Of a stretch of 33,560 nucleotides of DNA, positions 7,050-15,791 are shown in pieces. A program made the position numbers and the translations under genes. Each line of letters starts with the position of its first letter. The first letter of the stretch is position 1. Origin of the DNA: Bacillota bacterium (GTDB taxonomy: Bacteria > Bacillota > Sulfobacillia > Sulfobacillales > Sulfobacillaceae); NCBI GenBank assembly GCA_023475835.1, contig JAMCVM010000166.1, forward strand, positions 1 to 33,560, in the 5' to 3' direction. The notes beneath the pieces were generated by a model, which was not told the DNA's origin, made no database searches, and worked only from the letters and a program-made list of their open reading frames with translations.

Positions 7050-7416
7050 TTTTTACTCCAAATTGCTCCCCGGCCAGAACCACTTCACCGCGGGCCACAA
7101 GGCGACCGTTCAAATACACGTCGACCAATTCGCCATAGGCCCGATCCAATTCGATGACCGTCCCACTTTGGACCTGCAAGACATCGCGCACGGCCAGTTC
7201 CGTGGTCCCCAAAACCACTTCCACCGCCATCGGAATGTCCCACAAAAATGCCACCGGCGTCTCTGGGCCTGGGGCCCTTGGGGGCTCGTCGGTCAGTTCG
7301 GCAAATTCCAACCGGCGGATCTCGACCGGATCCGAGCCAGGATCGCCGGCATGCACCAACGCCTCTACTTCTTCTGCGGTTAGACGAGCCGTTTTCTTAG
7401 ACATGATCTCTCTCAT
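6976..7416 (-). CDS. fliN: Flagellar motor switch protein FliN, with N-terminal CheY-docking-like motif
   Basis: FliN forms the bottom of the C-ring that sets rotation direction and helps dock export substrates. The SpoA/FliN domain spans about residues 58-127 (IPMAVEVVLGTTELAVRDVL, IELDRAYGELVDVYLNG, GEVVLAGEQFGVKIKEI). Residues 12-21, LTAEEVEALV, resemble the LSQDEIDALL peptide that binds phospho-CheY in FliM and FliY; the CheC-like domain of FliY is absent. The C-terminal 20-odd residues extend past the usual end and are encoded opposite the 3' end of csrA. The ATG at 7416 overlaps fliM by 20 nt and is only 2 nt after GGAGG. An in-frame ATG at 7404 is an alternative start and keeps the motif. 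Confidence 0.9.
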   Translation of the reverse strand: MREIMSKKTARLTAEEVEALVHAGDPGSDPVEIRRLEFAELTDEPPRAPGPETPVAFLWDIPMAVEVVLGTTELAVRDVLQVQSGTVIELDRAYGELVDVYLNGRLVARGEVVLAGEQFGVKIKEILVSSEDVAVESPSADSVLPE

Positions 7417-8323
7417 TGCCTCCTCTATTGCCTACCACACGCACCGCGAGATTGCTCCCTCGGCGGCCAAGCACCACTTCCAGTTTATCCTGTCCCGCCA
7501 CGGCTAAGGGTAGTGGCCGGTCGGGACGCGTAGGCAAGACGATCACATCCTCCAGTTTTAGATCGCCAAACTCTCTAAGAGTGAGCCGAGTCCGTCCGAG
7601 GATGACACTCGCTTCGACCGAGACCTCCTCCACGTAGCGTTGCATCTCTGCCGATCGAAGCACCGGCTGGGCGTCGTCATCGCCACGCCCCCACCCATGG
7701 CGAGTTACCGACACGGCCAGCGGCTGAATGGCAGAAAATGGCCACACCCATAGCAACTGGTCCTTGCGGCCTACCATTTGAATTTGTTGCCGTTCGACTA
7801 CGACCAAGTCGCCTTCAGAGGCAATCTGGGCAAAGGCCGGATTAAACTCCACGGCTCGCACCACCGGCTGTAATTTGACCAGACTGCGCCAGGTTTGGGC
7901 ATAAAGGTCCAAGAGTTGCACCATCACCCGACGAAAAATGGTTTGCTCAATTTCGGTGAGCTCACGTTCTCCAAACTCTCCGCTGCCATTGCCGCCTAAC
8001 CCGCAGTCAATGATCGCCAGCGCAGTGCCGATATCGAATTGTAGTACCGAGTTGCCGCTGACCTCCGTTCCCTCATCGCCATACACCACTAAGACCGAAG
8101 GGCTTTTCACATGGTCCACATACTGATCATAGACGACCTGGTCGATGCCCACGAGGCTCATCGAAACCGGGGTTCGAAGATAGGTGGCCAAAAAATTCGA
8201 GGCTAAGCGCATAAACGACTCACTCATCAAGGCGATCCCATCCAACTGTAAGCTCGACAATTGATGCGGTCTTTGAAAATCATAAGCCCTCACTTCAATC
8301 TGCGAAGCAACGATTCCTCCCAT
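7397..8323 (-). CDS. fliM: Flagellar motor switch protein FliM, short N-terminus
   Basis: FliM links FliG to FliN in the C-ring. The 308-residue protein has the entry motif YDFQRPHQLS (about 14-23), the CheC-like middle domain with the GGNG loop (about 110-113), and a C-terminal SpoA domain (EVSVEASVILGRTRLTLREF, about 228-300). The N-terminal LSQxEIDALL peptide that docks phospho-CheY in other FliM proteins is missing: only about 13 residues precede YDF. GGGAGG lies 8 nt before the chosen ATG, and the preceding ATG is out of frame, so the short N-terminus looks genuine. fliN follows with an overlap. Confidence 0.93.
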   Translation of the reverse strand: MGGIVASQIEVRAYDFQRPHQLSSLQLDGIALMSESFMRLASNFLATYLRTPVSMSLVGIDQVVYDQYVDHVKSPSVLVVYGDEGTEVSGNSVLQFDIGTALAIIDCGLGGNGSGEFGERELTEIEQTIFRRVMVQLLDLYAQTWRSLVKLQPVVRAVEFNPAFAQIASEGDLVVVERQQIQMVGRKDQLLWVWPFSAIQPLAVSVTRHGWGRGDDDAQPVLRSAEMQRYVEEVSVEASVILGRTRLTLREFGDLKLEDVIVLPTRPDRPLPLAVAGQDKLEVVLGRRGSNLAVRVVGNRGGNERDHV

Positions 8324-8341
8324 ACCCCATGCCTCCCTAAT

Positions 8342-8824
8342 CTATTGCGTCAAAAAGGTCGGGAAGTATACATCCCCAATTGTGCCCGGCCCGAAAATTG
8401 ATTGCAAAACTAACGACACTTGCGCCTTAAAGGTTTCTTCGCCTCCCGATGCGGACAGTTCCTGGTAGCTGGTCGAACGGGCTAAATTAAGCAAAGCGTT
8501 TTCCACTTTAGCATTCAAGATCGGATTGCCCGTACCCGAGGTCGTCGATGAACCGCTGGAAGGCGTACCTCCTTGGGCGGTCAACGCTTGCGGCATGATG
8601 GAAAAGGTCAGACTGTAGCTGAGATAATTCTGCCCCCCGACTAAATCCGATTCTAGACCCGTATAGGAAACTGGCACTGCTTTCAGCGCGTTAAACGCCA
8701 ACGCTTCCACAACCGGTGCGGGTTTATGCGACAATAGGGACGGAAATCCTTTCACAATCCCTCCGGCTCCAATCACCACCCCGGCTACAAAAATTAGAAC
8801 CAACATCCCGATCCTTTTGATCAT
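8342..8824 (-). CDS. fliL: FliL-like flagellar basal body-associated protein
   Basis: FliL proteins are single-pass membrane proteins around the stator that support torque. The 160-residue product has a signal-anchor helix (IGMLVLIFVAGVVIGAG, about 5-21) and then a periplasmic-type domain with strands such as NYLSYSLTFSIMP and EETFKAQVSLVLQSIFGPG. A GTG at 8848 would place the AAGGAGG box inside the gene, so I use the ATG at 8824, 8-9 nt after that box. The Ser/Gly/Thr-rich insert (about 88-103) is unusual. Placement directly before fliM is typical. Sequence similarity in the family is weak, so confidence rests on topology, size and position. Confidence 0.8.
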   Translation of the reverse strand: MIKRIGMLVLIFVAGVVIGAGGIVKGFPSLLSHKPAPVVEALAFNALKAVPVSYTGLESDLVGGQNYLSYSLTFSIMPQALTAQGGTPSSGSSTTSGTGNPILNAKVENALLNLARSTSYQELSASGGEETFKAQVSLVLQSIFGPGTIGDVYFPTFLTQ

Positions 8825-8844
8825 TGGCTTGGCCCTCCTTGGCC

Positions 8845-9621
8845 TCACGCATTTATCGTGTCAATGGATTGATTCAAGCTTTGAGCCACCGTCATCACTT
8901 TGGCATTCATTTGGTACATAGTTTGCGCCTGAATCATGGTGGCGTAGGAATCGTTGAGATTTACGTTGCTGTCGTTTAGAGCCCCACTTTGAATCGTTCC
9001 CGCACCATTTTGCCCAGGCTTTTGCAGCACCGCTGGACCCGAGTCAAGGCTAGGTTGATAGAGATTGGAGCCGACATTGACCAACCCTTGGCTATTGGCA
9101 AACGTCGCCACTTGAATTTGGCCGACAGGCACTGAGGTCCCCCCGACGGTCGAAACGATTTGCCCGGTGGAATTAATTTGATAGGCTCCATCCGCGGGGA
9201 GCGGAGTTGGCAAATTCAGTTTTGCCCCACCCGGCAACACCAAGTTGCCCTGAGCGTCTTGGCTAAACTGACCCGCTCGTGTGTAAAGAGTTTGCCCCTG
9301 AGCGTTCGTCACCATAAAAAATCCCGACCCATTAATCGCCAGGTTGCTGGACACCGAGGAATCACTCACTGAGGCCCCAAAGGTCGGCACATTCTCAGCA
9401 AGATAGGGCCCCTGGTTATACGAATACCCCGGGGCGACCACCTGCCCGGCGAACGGTACGTTTTGCGGACGCGCTAAGATACTTCCCCCGGTGCCGGTTT
9501 CCGCTTGCCGCGCTCCAAATCCAGGGGTGTTCACATTGGCCACGTTTGTGGCCACCGCAGAAAACAAATTCGACGACGCATTGAGCCCCGATCCCGCAAT
9601 CCCTAACACTGAATTCATCAT
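8845..9621 (-). CDS. flgG: Flagellar rod/hook-basal body protein, FlgG/FlhP type
   Basis: This is an axial rod protein of the FlgF/FlgG/FlgE family, exported through the flagellar type III system. The 258-residue product has the N-terminal motif VATNVANVNTPGFGARQ (about 23-39), the central strand LAINGSGFFMVTNAQGQTLY (about 94-113) with TRAGQFSQDAQGNLV, and the C-terminal SNVNLNDSYATMIQAQTMYQ preceding the terminal coiled coil. It lies directly after a paralogue; such pairs are called flhO/flhP in Bacillus and flgF/flgG elsewhere. Which is proximal or distal rod cannot be decided by eye. GGAAAGGAG precedes two adjacent ATGs. Confidence 0.88.
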   Translation of the reverse strand: MMNSVLGIAGSGLNASSNLFSAVATNVANVNTPGFGARQAETGTGGSILARPQNVPFAGQVVAPGYSYNQGPYLAENVPTFGASVSDSSVSSNLAINGSGFFMVTNAQGQTLYTRAGQFSQDAQGNLVLPGGAKLNLPTPLPADGAYQINSTGQIVSTVGGTSVPVGQIQVATFANSQGLVNVGSNLYQPSLDSGPAVLQKPGQNGAGTIQSGALNDSNVNLNDSYATMIQAQTMYQMNAKVMTVAQSLNQSIDTINA

Positions 9622-9671
9622 CGATCTCCTTTCCTGATGACACTACGCGACCGACCATCGTCGCCTGAAAG

Positions 9672-10406
9672 CTAGGCCAGCACCCCCAGACCACCGGCGG
9701 TACTGAGTCGCTTGGACTCCGCATTCACCAAAGTGGTCAACGACTGGTAGCTGCCTTGGGCCTGAATGAGGCTTTGGATCGACTGATTCAAGGACACATT
9801 GGACCCATCTAAACTCCCTTGGACCACCGAGGCATTGGCGGCTGCCACGGCTTTAGCGTTTGTTTGATAGAGCCCGTTAGTCCCGGACGTCAAGCTGGCC
9901 CCTGGTAGTTGATAGAGTCCGATAGTCCCTACGACAATGCCGTTTTGGCTGACCGTCCCATCATTGGCCACCTGAAACGATTGCGTCGGATTGATGACCA
10001 AGGGCTGTTGGTTTTGGTCCAAGAGCACGCCGCCGCCTTCGTTGACGATGCGCCCGTTGGGGTTGACCGAAAATGCCCCGTTTCGCGTGTACTGAGTGCC
10101 CGTGGCCGTCTTCACCGCGAAAAATCCGTTGCCCGCGATCGCCAAGTCCGTACTGACCCCAGTGGACTGCACCGCACTCGGAGCGGTGAGCACGCTGTTG
10201 GTGTAGACCACCCCTGAAGGCACGGTACCGATCGCCATCGTTCCTGAACCTCCCACCCGAAACACGGTTTGCTGAATGCCATCGACGGTTTGTCCGATCT
10301 GCGACAAATATCCTGGATTCATCTGGTTCGCCATGTTGCCAGCCACTTGGTTCAAGGCCCCGGTATCCGCAATCAGGCCAGAGAGGGCCGTATACAATGC
10401 ATCCAT
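9672..10406 (-). CDS. flgF: Flagellar rod/hook-basal body protein, FlgF/FlhO type
   Basis: This is the second member of the rod-protein pair, 244 residues. It begins MDALYTALSGLIADTGALNQ, has the partial N-terminal motif LNQVAGNMANQMNPGYLSQ, the core strand TDLAIAGNGFFAVKTATGTQ (about 86-105), YTRNGAFSVNPNGRIV, and the C-terminal SNVSLNQSIQSLIQAQGSYQ. The NPGY in place of the usual TxGYK is a small deviation. AGGGAGG lies 6-7 nt before the ATG. It sits 50 nt upstream of its paralogue and 70 nt after flhG, within one operon. Confidence 0.88.
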   Translation of the reverse strand: MDALYTALSGLIADTGALNQVAGNMANQMNPGYLSQIGQTVDGIQQTVFRVGGSGTMAIGTVPSGVVYTNSVLTAPSAVQSTGVSTDLAIAGNGFFAVKTATGTQYTRNGAFSVNPNGRIVNEGGGVLLDQNQQPLVINPTQSFQVANDGTVSQNGIVVGTIGLYQLPGASLTSGTNGLYQTNAKAVAAANASVVQGSLDGSNVSLNQSIQSLIQAQGSYQSLTTLVNAESKRLSTAGGLGVLA

Positions 10407-10476
10407 GTTCCTTACCTCCCTAATTGGTACCTAAGCCCGCGGCTGTGGTTCATCCCACCGGCTTCTCGCTCCGCCC

Positions 10477-11421
10477 TCAAAAACGAGGATCGACCCCATC
10501 CGTCTCAGGTAATGGGCTGACTACCGAACGCAGGCGCTCAATGAATCGCCCCACCGTTCCTTTGGTTCGGCTCATGACCGCACCACGCTCAATCAGGCGA
10601 TCGGCTAACGCTTGGACATCGCGACTCGCGATGGTGCTTGGATAAGCTAACACAAATGGCATTTGCTTACTAATGGCCATCGGCACGTGATCATCATCTT
10701 GGATCAAACCCGCCCATTCCACTTCAACATGCAGCATTTTTGACGCCAGATCGATAAGTCGTCTTCCCATCCTTTCCGATCGGTCGAGGCTCTGCGCGCG
10801 ATTGACCAAGAGGCGAATGGTTGGCGTCTCGGCACTTTCCCAGATCGCCTTGATTAAGCCGTAGGCGTCGGCCAAGGCGGTAGGCTCAGGGCTGGTCACG
10901 ACTAAGACTTCATCGGCGGCTAAGACAAAACTCATCACATTGGGCGCAATGCCCGCACCGGTGTCAATGAGTAGCCAATCCGACTCCCCATCCAACGCCC
11001 GAAACCCTTCAATGATACTGGTGATCTCTTCAGGCAAGGCCGCTGCCAAGCGCGATATGCCCGAGGCACCGGGGATTACCCGAATGCCCCGGGGACCCTT
11101 CCACAAAATCTCGCCAAGCTCCTTTTGGCCTTCCAGCACATCTGCCAGAGTCTCCTGAGGTTCCATTCCCAGTAAAATATTGATGTTGGCCAATCCCAAG
11201 TCAGCATCCAAGAGGAGGACTCTCTGGCCTTTGATAGCCAAGGCTAACCCAAGATTCAACGTCACATTCGATTTTCCCACCCCCCCTTTGCCGGAAGTGA
11301 CCGCCATGACCCGAGTCTGGGTCGGCGGGTGCGCCGGCGACGACGGTGGCGCTATTTCTCCTTGGTCGGCCACCCACCGCCGCAAAGACTCCTCTTGCTC
11401 CTGTCCCGATTTAGCCACCAT
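10477..11421 (-). CDS. flhG: FlhG (YlxH), MinD-like ATPase controlling flagellar number
   Basis: FlhG is a membrane-cycling ATPase that limits flagellar number and stimulates the FlhF GTPase. The 314-residue protein has the deviant Walker A KGGVGKSN (45-52), DADLGLANINILLG (switch region), LLIDTGAG (Walker B) and VTSPEPTALADAYGLIK, all typical. Its N-terminus has EQEESLRRW (about 9-16), resembling the DQAxxLR activator helix that contacts FlhF, with only the Gln, Leu and Arg retained. It overlaps flhF by 11 nt, the standard gene pair. Confidence 0.93.
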   Translation of the reverse strand: MVAKSGQEQEESLRRWVADQGEIAPPSSPAHPPTQTRVMAVTSGKGGVGKSNVTLNLGLALAIKGQRVLLLDADLGLANINILLGMEPQETLADVLEGQKELGEILWKGPRGIRVIPGASGISRLAAALPEEITSIIEGFRALDGESDWLLIDTGAGIAPNVMSFVLAADEVLVVTSPEPTALADAYGLIKAIWESAETPTIRLLVNRAQSLDRSERMGRRLIDLASKMLHVEVEWAGLIQDDDHVPMAISKQMPFVLAYPSTIASRDVQALADRLIERGAVMSRTKGTVGRFIERLRSVVSPLPETDGVDPRF

Positions 11422-12667
11422 ATTCTCCCCCCATCAACCACGACACCAGGCCGTCGACCGTAGCTTGGTGAATATCCTCAGGCACGCTTTGCCCGTTGGT
11501 GACAAAGCTGACCGCTAAGTCCATGGTCATCAACGCGCTGAGCACCGGACCGGGTCGACGGGCTTCGTCCACCTTGGTGATGACTACCTTCCCTGGCTCT
11601 CCCTGGAGAAATCCACTGGCTAATCCCCGAATCTCATCCGCAGCAAAGGTTGCTGGCACGGTCAAAAGCACCTCAGCCGTTTGATACCCTTCCCAAATCG
11701 AACGCACCTCGGCCATATGCAGAGAATGTCTGACGCTATGGCCTTGAGTATCTATCAAGACGACATCGGCATTACTCCCTCGAACCACGGCCTCTACCTC
11801 CTTGGGGCGATTCGCCACCCGAAACGGCACCTTGAGAATTCCGGCGAAAGTCTCCAATTGTTCGACCGCTCCGACTCGAAAGGTATCCGTGGTCACCATC
11901 AAGACCGACTGATGCTGTTCGAGATGGTAGTGCGCAGCCAATTTGGCAATGGTGGTCGTCTTTCCACTGCCGGTCGGACCGACCAAAACCACTACCATTT
12001 GACCTCCGTCGCTTCTCAGTTCTTGCATCTTAGGCATTCGCGGTCGCACGATCGTCAACAGATCCTCTTGCCATTTCCGCGCTGAGGATTTGGAAGGCAT
12101 CGCCTCGGCCAACTCCCTGGCTAGAGCGAAGTCCATTCCCCGTTCGGTCAAGAGTTTATAGGCCTTTTGCTGAACATTTGTGGAAAACCCTTCCAAGCGA
12201 CCCAGACGATCATCGATTTGATGCAAGGCGTGAATGAGCGCGTCGGTCTCAGCCAATCGATCAGTGGGTTTTTCCACGCGAATCAAAGGCTCGGAATCTA
12301 ACCGGGGAGCTTCCGGCTCAGGACTGGCACCAGTCTCCGTCCGGCTTGGCTCCCGGATTTCGATGCGGTCTAATACCGGATGGGGGTCTAATCCGTCGTC
12401 TTCAACCGCACGCCGTCCTCGGTTCATCGGAATGACGCGGTCAGCCAGGTTGTCCGGGGATTTTTCAACGTCTGGCATCGGTTCGCCCGACCGCTTGGTC
12501 ACCGGATAGTCGGTGGCCACCAACACTTGAAACCCATGCTCCCAGAATTTCCACCACCGATCTCGGCTCATGCCCGAGGATAAGATGACGGCGTCGTCTC
12601 CCAGTTCCCACTTGGCCTGGGCTAAAGCTTCTTCGGCGGTGCGGCCGCTGTATCGTTTCACAATCAT
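11411..12667 (-). CDS. flhF: FlhF, SRP-type GTPase for flagellar placement
   Basis: FlhF is a signal-recognition-particle-like GTPase that directs where the first basal-body parts are inserted. The 418-residue product has the typical N-terminal B domain (MIVKRYSGRTAEEALAQAK), a long charged Pro-rich linker (about 60-140), an N domain and a C-terminal NG GTPase. It shows the P-loop GPTGSGKTT (230-238), DTFRVGAVEQL (261-271) and TKVDEA. The G3 motif reads DTQGHS (about 307-312) instead of the usual DTAGR-type. The start ATG overlaps the flhA stop by 4 nt (ATGA), a sign of translational coupling. Confidence 0.93.
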   Translation of the reverse strand: MIVKRYSGRTAEEALAQAKWELGDDAVILSSGMSRDRWWKFWEHGFQVLVATDYPVTKRSGEPMPDVEKSPDNLADRVIPMNRGRRAVEDDGLDPHPVLDRIEIREPSRTETGASPEPEAPRLDSEPLIRVEKPTDRLAETDALIHALHQIDDRLGRLEGFSTNVQQKAYKLLTERGMDFALARELAEAMPSKSSARKWQEDLLTIVRPRMPKMQELRSDGGQMVVVLVGPTGSGKTTTIAKLAAHYHLEQHQSVLMVTTDTFRVGAVEQLETFAGILKVPFRVANRPKEVEAVVRGSNADVVLIDTQGHSVRHSLHMAEVRSIWEGYQTAEVLLTVPATFAADEIRGLASGFLQGEPGKVVITKVDEARRPGPVLSALMTMDLAVSFVTNGQSVPEDIHQATVDGLVSWLMGGEYGG

Positions 12668-14697
12668 AGCTGAATCACTCCTAAGGTCTTGACCGCAATA
12701 TCAGGACTAATTTCCGCATAAGACAGCACGGCCAGATCGCGCATCAAGCGTTCGGTCAAGCGTTTAAAGTACAAGCGAATCCATGGCGAGGCGATGACCA
12801 CCGGACGGGCCCCGGCCGGTGTCGTCTTCATCGCCTCGCGCAAATTCCCCAAAATCGACTGAGCCTTTTGGGGGTCCAGGTTCAAATACGCTCCCGTCTC
12901 TGAGCGCTCAATCGACCCTCGCATTTCTGCTTCCACTTCGGGAGAGAGCACTAAGGCATGGAGCACGCCGGTGCTCAGATAGGGCCGCACAATCGTCCGA
13001 CCAATCGCTTGGCGCACCGCCTCGGTCAAGAGTTCAGGATCGTGGGTCGAGCGCGCGCGATCGGCCAAAGCCTCCAAGATGGTGGGTAAATCCCTAATGG
13101 AAACCCGTTCGCGAAGAAGATTGGCCAATACCCTTTGCACCTCCCCCAACGTCAACAACTCGGGAATGAGTTCTTCCACAATCGTGGGATGACTTTTCTT
13201 AACATGATCGATCATGGCTTTTAAGTCTTGACGTCCGAGAATTTCCCAAGCGTGGCGGCGCACCGATTCAGCTAGATGGGTGACCATGACCGACCCGGCA
13301 TCGATGACGGTCCAGCCTTGCAGTTCGGCACGATCCCGGGCATCTTCGCCAATCCAATAGGCAGGCAATCCAAAAACAGGATCCTTAGTGGGGACTTGGC
13401 CTTCGACCATCAGTTCCCCACTGCCCATGGCCAAAAACCTATCCGGTCGGAGTTCACCTTGAGCCACCTCGCCTCCCCGAATGCGAATGCGGTATTGATT
13501 GAGGTTCAACTCTAAATTATCGCGCACGCGTACCGAGGGTAGGACCAGGCCCAACTCCGACGCAATCTGCCGACGCAGCGCCGAAATGCGCTGGATCAAG
13601 TCCTGTCCGGCGCGACCTCCGGCCAGGGGAACGAGACCGACGCCCAGTTCCAGTTCAATGGTGTCGACGCCAATTAAGTTCATGGCCGACTCTGGACTTT
13701 TGTCTCGCTCTCTCTCTTTGCCTGCCTCGGCCATTTCAGTCGCCTGCACTTGGGCTTTTTGAGTTCGCTCCAGGTTCCATCCCAGATACAGTCCGCCCAA
13801 CCCTAAGATGCTGGGGATGAGGGGGGGCAATCCGAAGAGGGCCAACATGAACAGTACAATCGATACGATATAAAGGACCCGGGGCAGGGCGGTCAATTGA
13901 TTCAGCAAGTCTCCTCCAAAGCTGCCCCCACCGCCACCCGACCGAGTCACGATGATGCCCGCCGCCGTGGATAACAATAAGGCAGGAATTTGAGTGGTGA
14001 GACCTTCGCCCACGGTTAAGATGGTATAGGTACTAATCGCGGTGCTGAAACTAAGATGGCGGCTCACGATCCCCAGTACGAGCCCGCCGATGATATTCAC
14101 CACAATGATGACCACACCGGCCATCGCGTCTCCGCGCACAAACTTGGAGGCTCCGTCCATGGCTCCGTAGAAGTCGGCCTCACGTTCCACGTCTTGGCGA
14201 CGACGTTTAGCCTCGACTTCTTTAATCATCCCCGCGTTCATTTCCGCGTCGATCGCCATTTGCTTTCCGGGCATCGCGTCCAATGTGAAGCGGGCAGCGA
14301 CCTCAGAGACTCGTTCTGCTCCCCGCGTAATGACCATAAATTGAATCACAATCAGAATGATAAAGATAATCACCCCGACCAACACATTGGACCCGACCAC
14401 CAGCCGGCCAAACGTCTGGATGACATTGCCAGCCGAACCGTCGAGCAAAATCAAGCGAGTCGCCGTGACTTCCAAGGCCAGCCGAAAGAGTGTGGTCAAG
14501 AGCAGCAAAGAGGGGAAGGAGGATAGATCCAACACTTCGCGAATAAACATCGTACTGACCAGGACCGTGACTGCCAACGCAATATTGAGAATCAAGAAGG
14601 TATCCAGGACGAAGGCAGGTACGGGGATCACCAGCATCAAAATGGCAATCACCGCCGCCATCGGAACGAATCCTTCTTTCAACACTTCGCGTCGCAT
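12664..14697 (-). CDS. flhA: Flagellar export gate protein FlhA
   Basis: FlhA is the large nonameric component of the flagellar type III export gate and couples proton flow to substrate unfolding. The 677-residue product has about eight N-terminal membrane helices (residues about 12-310) and a cytosolic C-terminal domain that receives chaperone-substrate complexes. The FHIPEP-family signature is clear: RVSEVAARFTLDAMPGKQMA (about 129-148), followed by AIDAEMNAGMI. SxGVxxLxLSPEVE-like and VVIASPWIRLYFKRL segments near the C-terminus also fit. Length is standard. GGGGGAT lies just before the ATG, which is 2 nt after the flhB stop. Confidence 0.96.
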   Translation of the reverse strand: MRREVLKEGFVPMAAVIAILMLVIPVPAFVLDTFLILNIALAVTVLVSTMFIREVLDLSSFPSLLLLTTLFRLALEVTATRLILLDGSAGNVIQTFGRLVVGSNVLVGVIIFIILIVIQFMVITRGAERVSEVAARFTLDAMPGKQMAIDAEMNAGMIKEVEAKRRRQDVEREADFYGAMDGASKFVRGDAMAGVVIIVVNIIGGLVLGIVSRHLSFSTAISTYTILTVGEGLTTQIPALLLSTAAGIIVTRSGGGGGSFGGDLLNQLTALPRVLYIVSIVLFMLALFGLPPLIPSILGLGGLYLGWNLERTQKAQVQATEMAEAGKERERDKSPESAMNLIGVDTIELELGVGLVPLAGGRAGQDLIQRISALRRQIASELGLVLPSVRVRDNLELNLNQYRIRIRGGEVAQGELRPDRFLAMGSGELMVEGQVPTKDPVFGLPAYWIGEDARDRAELQGWTVIDAGSVMVTHLAESVRRHAWEILGRQDLKAMIDHVKKSHPTIVEELIPELLTLGEVQRVLANLLRERVSIRDLPTILEALADRARSTHDPELLTEAVRQAIGRTIVRPYLSTGVLHALVLSPEVEAEMRGSIERSETGAYLNLDPQKAQSILGNLREAMKTTPAGARPVVIASPWIRLYFKRLTERLMRDLAVLSYAEISPDIAVKTLGVIQL

Positions 14698-14699
14698 CC

Positions 14700-15791
14700 C
14701 TATCCCCCTCTCCCCTGCCGTCGCCGTAAAATGAAAGCTATAATCTCGGCGACGACCTGATAATGCTCAGGCAAAATCGCTCGGCCTACGGGAAGCACGT
14801 AAAGCGCCCGGGCCACGGGAGGGTTCTCGACCACGGGAACGCCATACTGGTAGGCGATCTCGCGAATTCGAAGGGCAAATTCGTCCTCGCCTTTGGCCAC
14901 TAATTCCGGTGCCGCCATCGTATCATCCCAGCGCAGGGCGACGGCGAAGTGTGTGGGATTGGTCACCACGACCGTGGATGAGCGCACCGCTTTGAGACCT
15001 ACCCGCGCATAACGCCGCTGCAATTCTCGGCGGCGGCCTTTGACTCGTGGATCGCCTTCCACGTCTTTGTGTTCGTCCTTGACCTCGCGGTGGGACATGC
15101 GCAGGCTTTGTTGAAACGAACGCATCTGCCAGATGAGATCAATGATGCCGACAAAAAGATAGGCCAGTCCAGCTCGAAGCAGCACTCCGGTTAACGCAGT
15201 CTTGGCGAATTGGAGGGACGCGCCCAGGGAGGTGCTCATCAGCCCCGGATACTCCGCCACTTGTTGACGAATGAGCAAGCCGGCGGAAACCCCCACCACG
15301 GCGATTTTCAAGAACCCCTTCAACAGGTTAAAGAGTCCGTTCATCGAAAACATTTGGGTCACCGCGGTGATCGGATTCAATCGATTAAAATCGGGCACTA
15401 ACTCTTGCAGTCGAAAGTTGAGTCCACCCTGAACGATCCCCATCAGCAAACCCACCATCGCCAGCGCGAGCACGATCGGCGCTAACATTTCAGCCAGGCT
15501 CGGCAACACCAAAGCCATGACGGCACCCAAGCCTTGGGTAAAGCCCAGCGTTCGCATGTTTTGAAACACCGAGATCTCCAATGTGGCCAAGTGCGCGCCC
15601 AACCACGGCATATACCACTTCAACATCAAGAAGGCGACGATCAAGGCAGCGGCGGCTTGAAAATCATGAGACTTCCAAGACTTGCCCTCTTCCCGGGCGC
15701 GTTGCCGACGCCTAGGCGTCGGTGCCTGGGTCCGGTCCCCGCCCGAAAGCTTCCAGCCAGGCGATGCGGAAAGTTCATAGACCGCCGTCAT
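14700..15791 (-). CDS. flhB: Flagellar export gate protein FlhB
   Basis: FlhB controls the switch from rod/hook to filament export through self-cleavage of its cytosolic domain. The 363-residue protein starts with basic residues (TQAPTPRRRQRAREEGKSWK) before the four membrane helices. The conserved VSMSHREVKDEHKDVEGDP-like segment is present as RMSHREVKDEHKDVEGDPRV (231-250). The autocleavage site NPTH is at 278-281. The frame is open further upstream to 15848, but GGAGGG lies 6 nt before the ATG at 15791, and that ATG overlaps the fliR stop by 1 nt, so I chose this start. Confidence 0.95.
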   Translation of the reverse strand: MTAVYELSASPGWKLSGGDRTQAPTPRRRQRAREEGKSWKSHDFQAAAALIVAFLMLKWYMPWLGAHLATLEISVFQNMRTLGFTQGLGAVMALVLPSLAEMLAPIVLALAMVGLLMGIVQGGLNFRLQELVPDFNRLNPITAVTQMFSMNGLFNLLKGFLKIAVVGVSAGLLIRQQVAEYPGLMSTSLGASLQFAKTALTGVLLRAGLAYLFVGIIDLIWQMRSFQQSLRMSHREVKDEHKDVEGDPRVKGRRRELQRRYARVGLKAVRSSTVVVTNPTHFAVALRWDDTMAAPELVAKGEDEFALRIREIAYQYGVPVVENPPVARALYVLPVGRAILPEHYQVVAEIIAFILRRRQGRGG

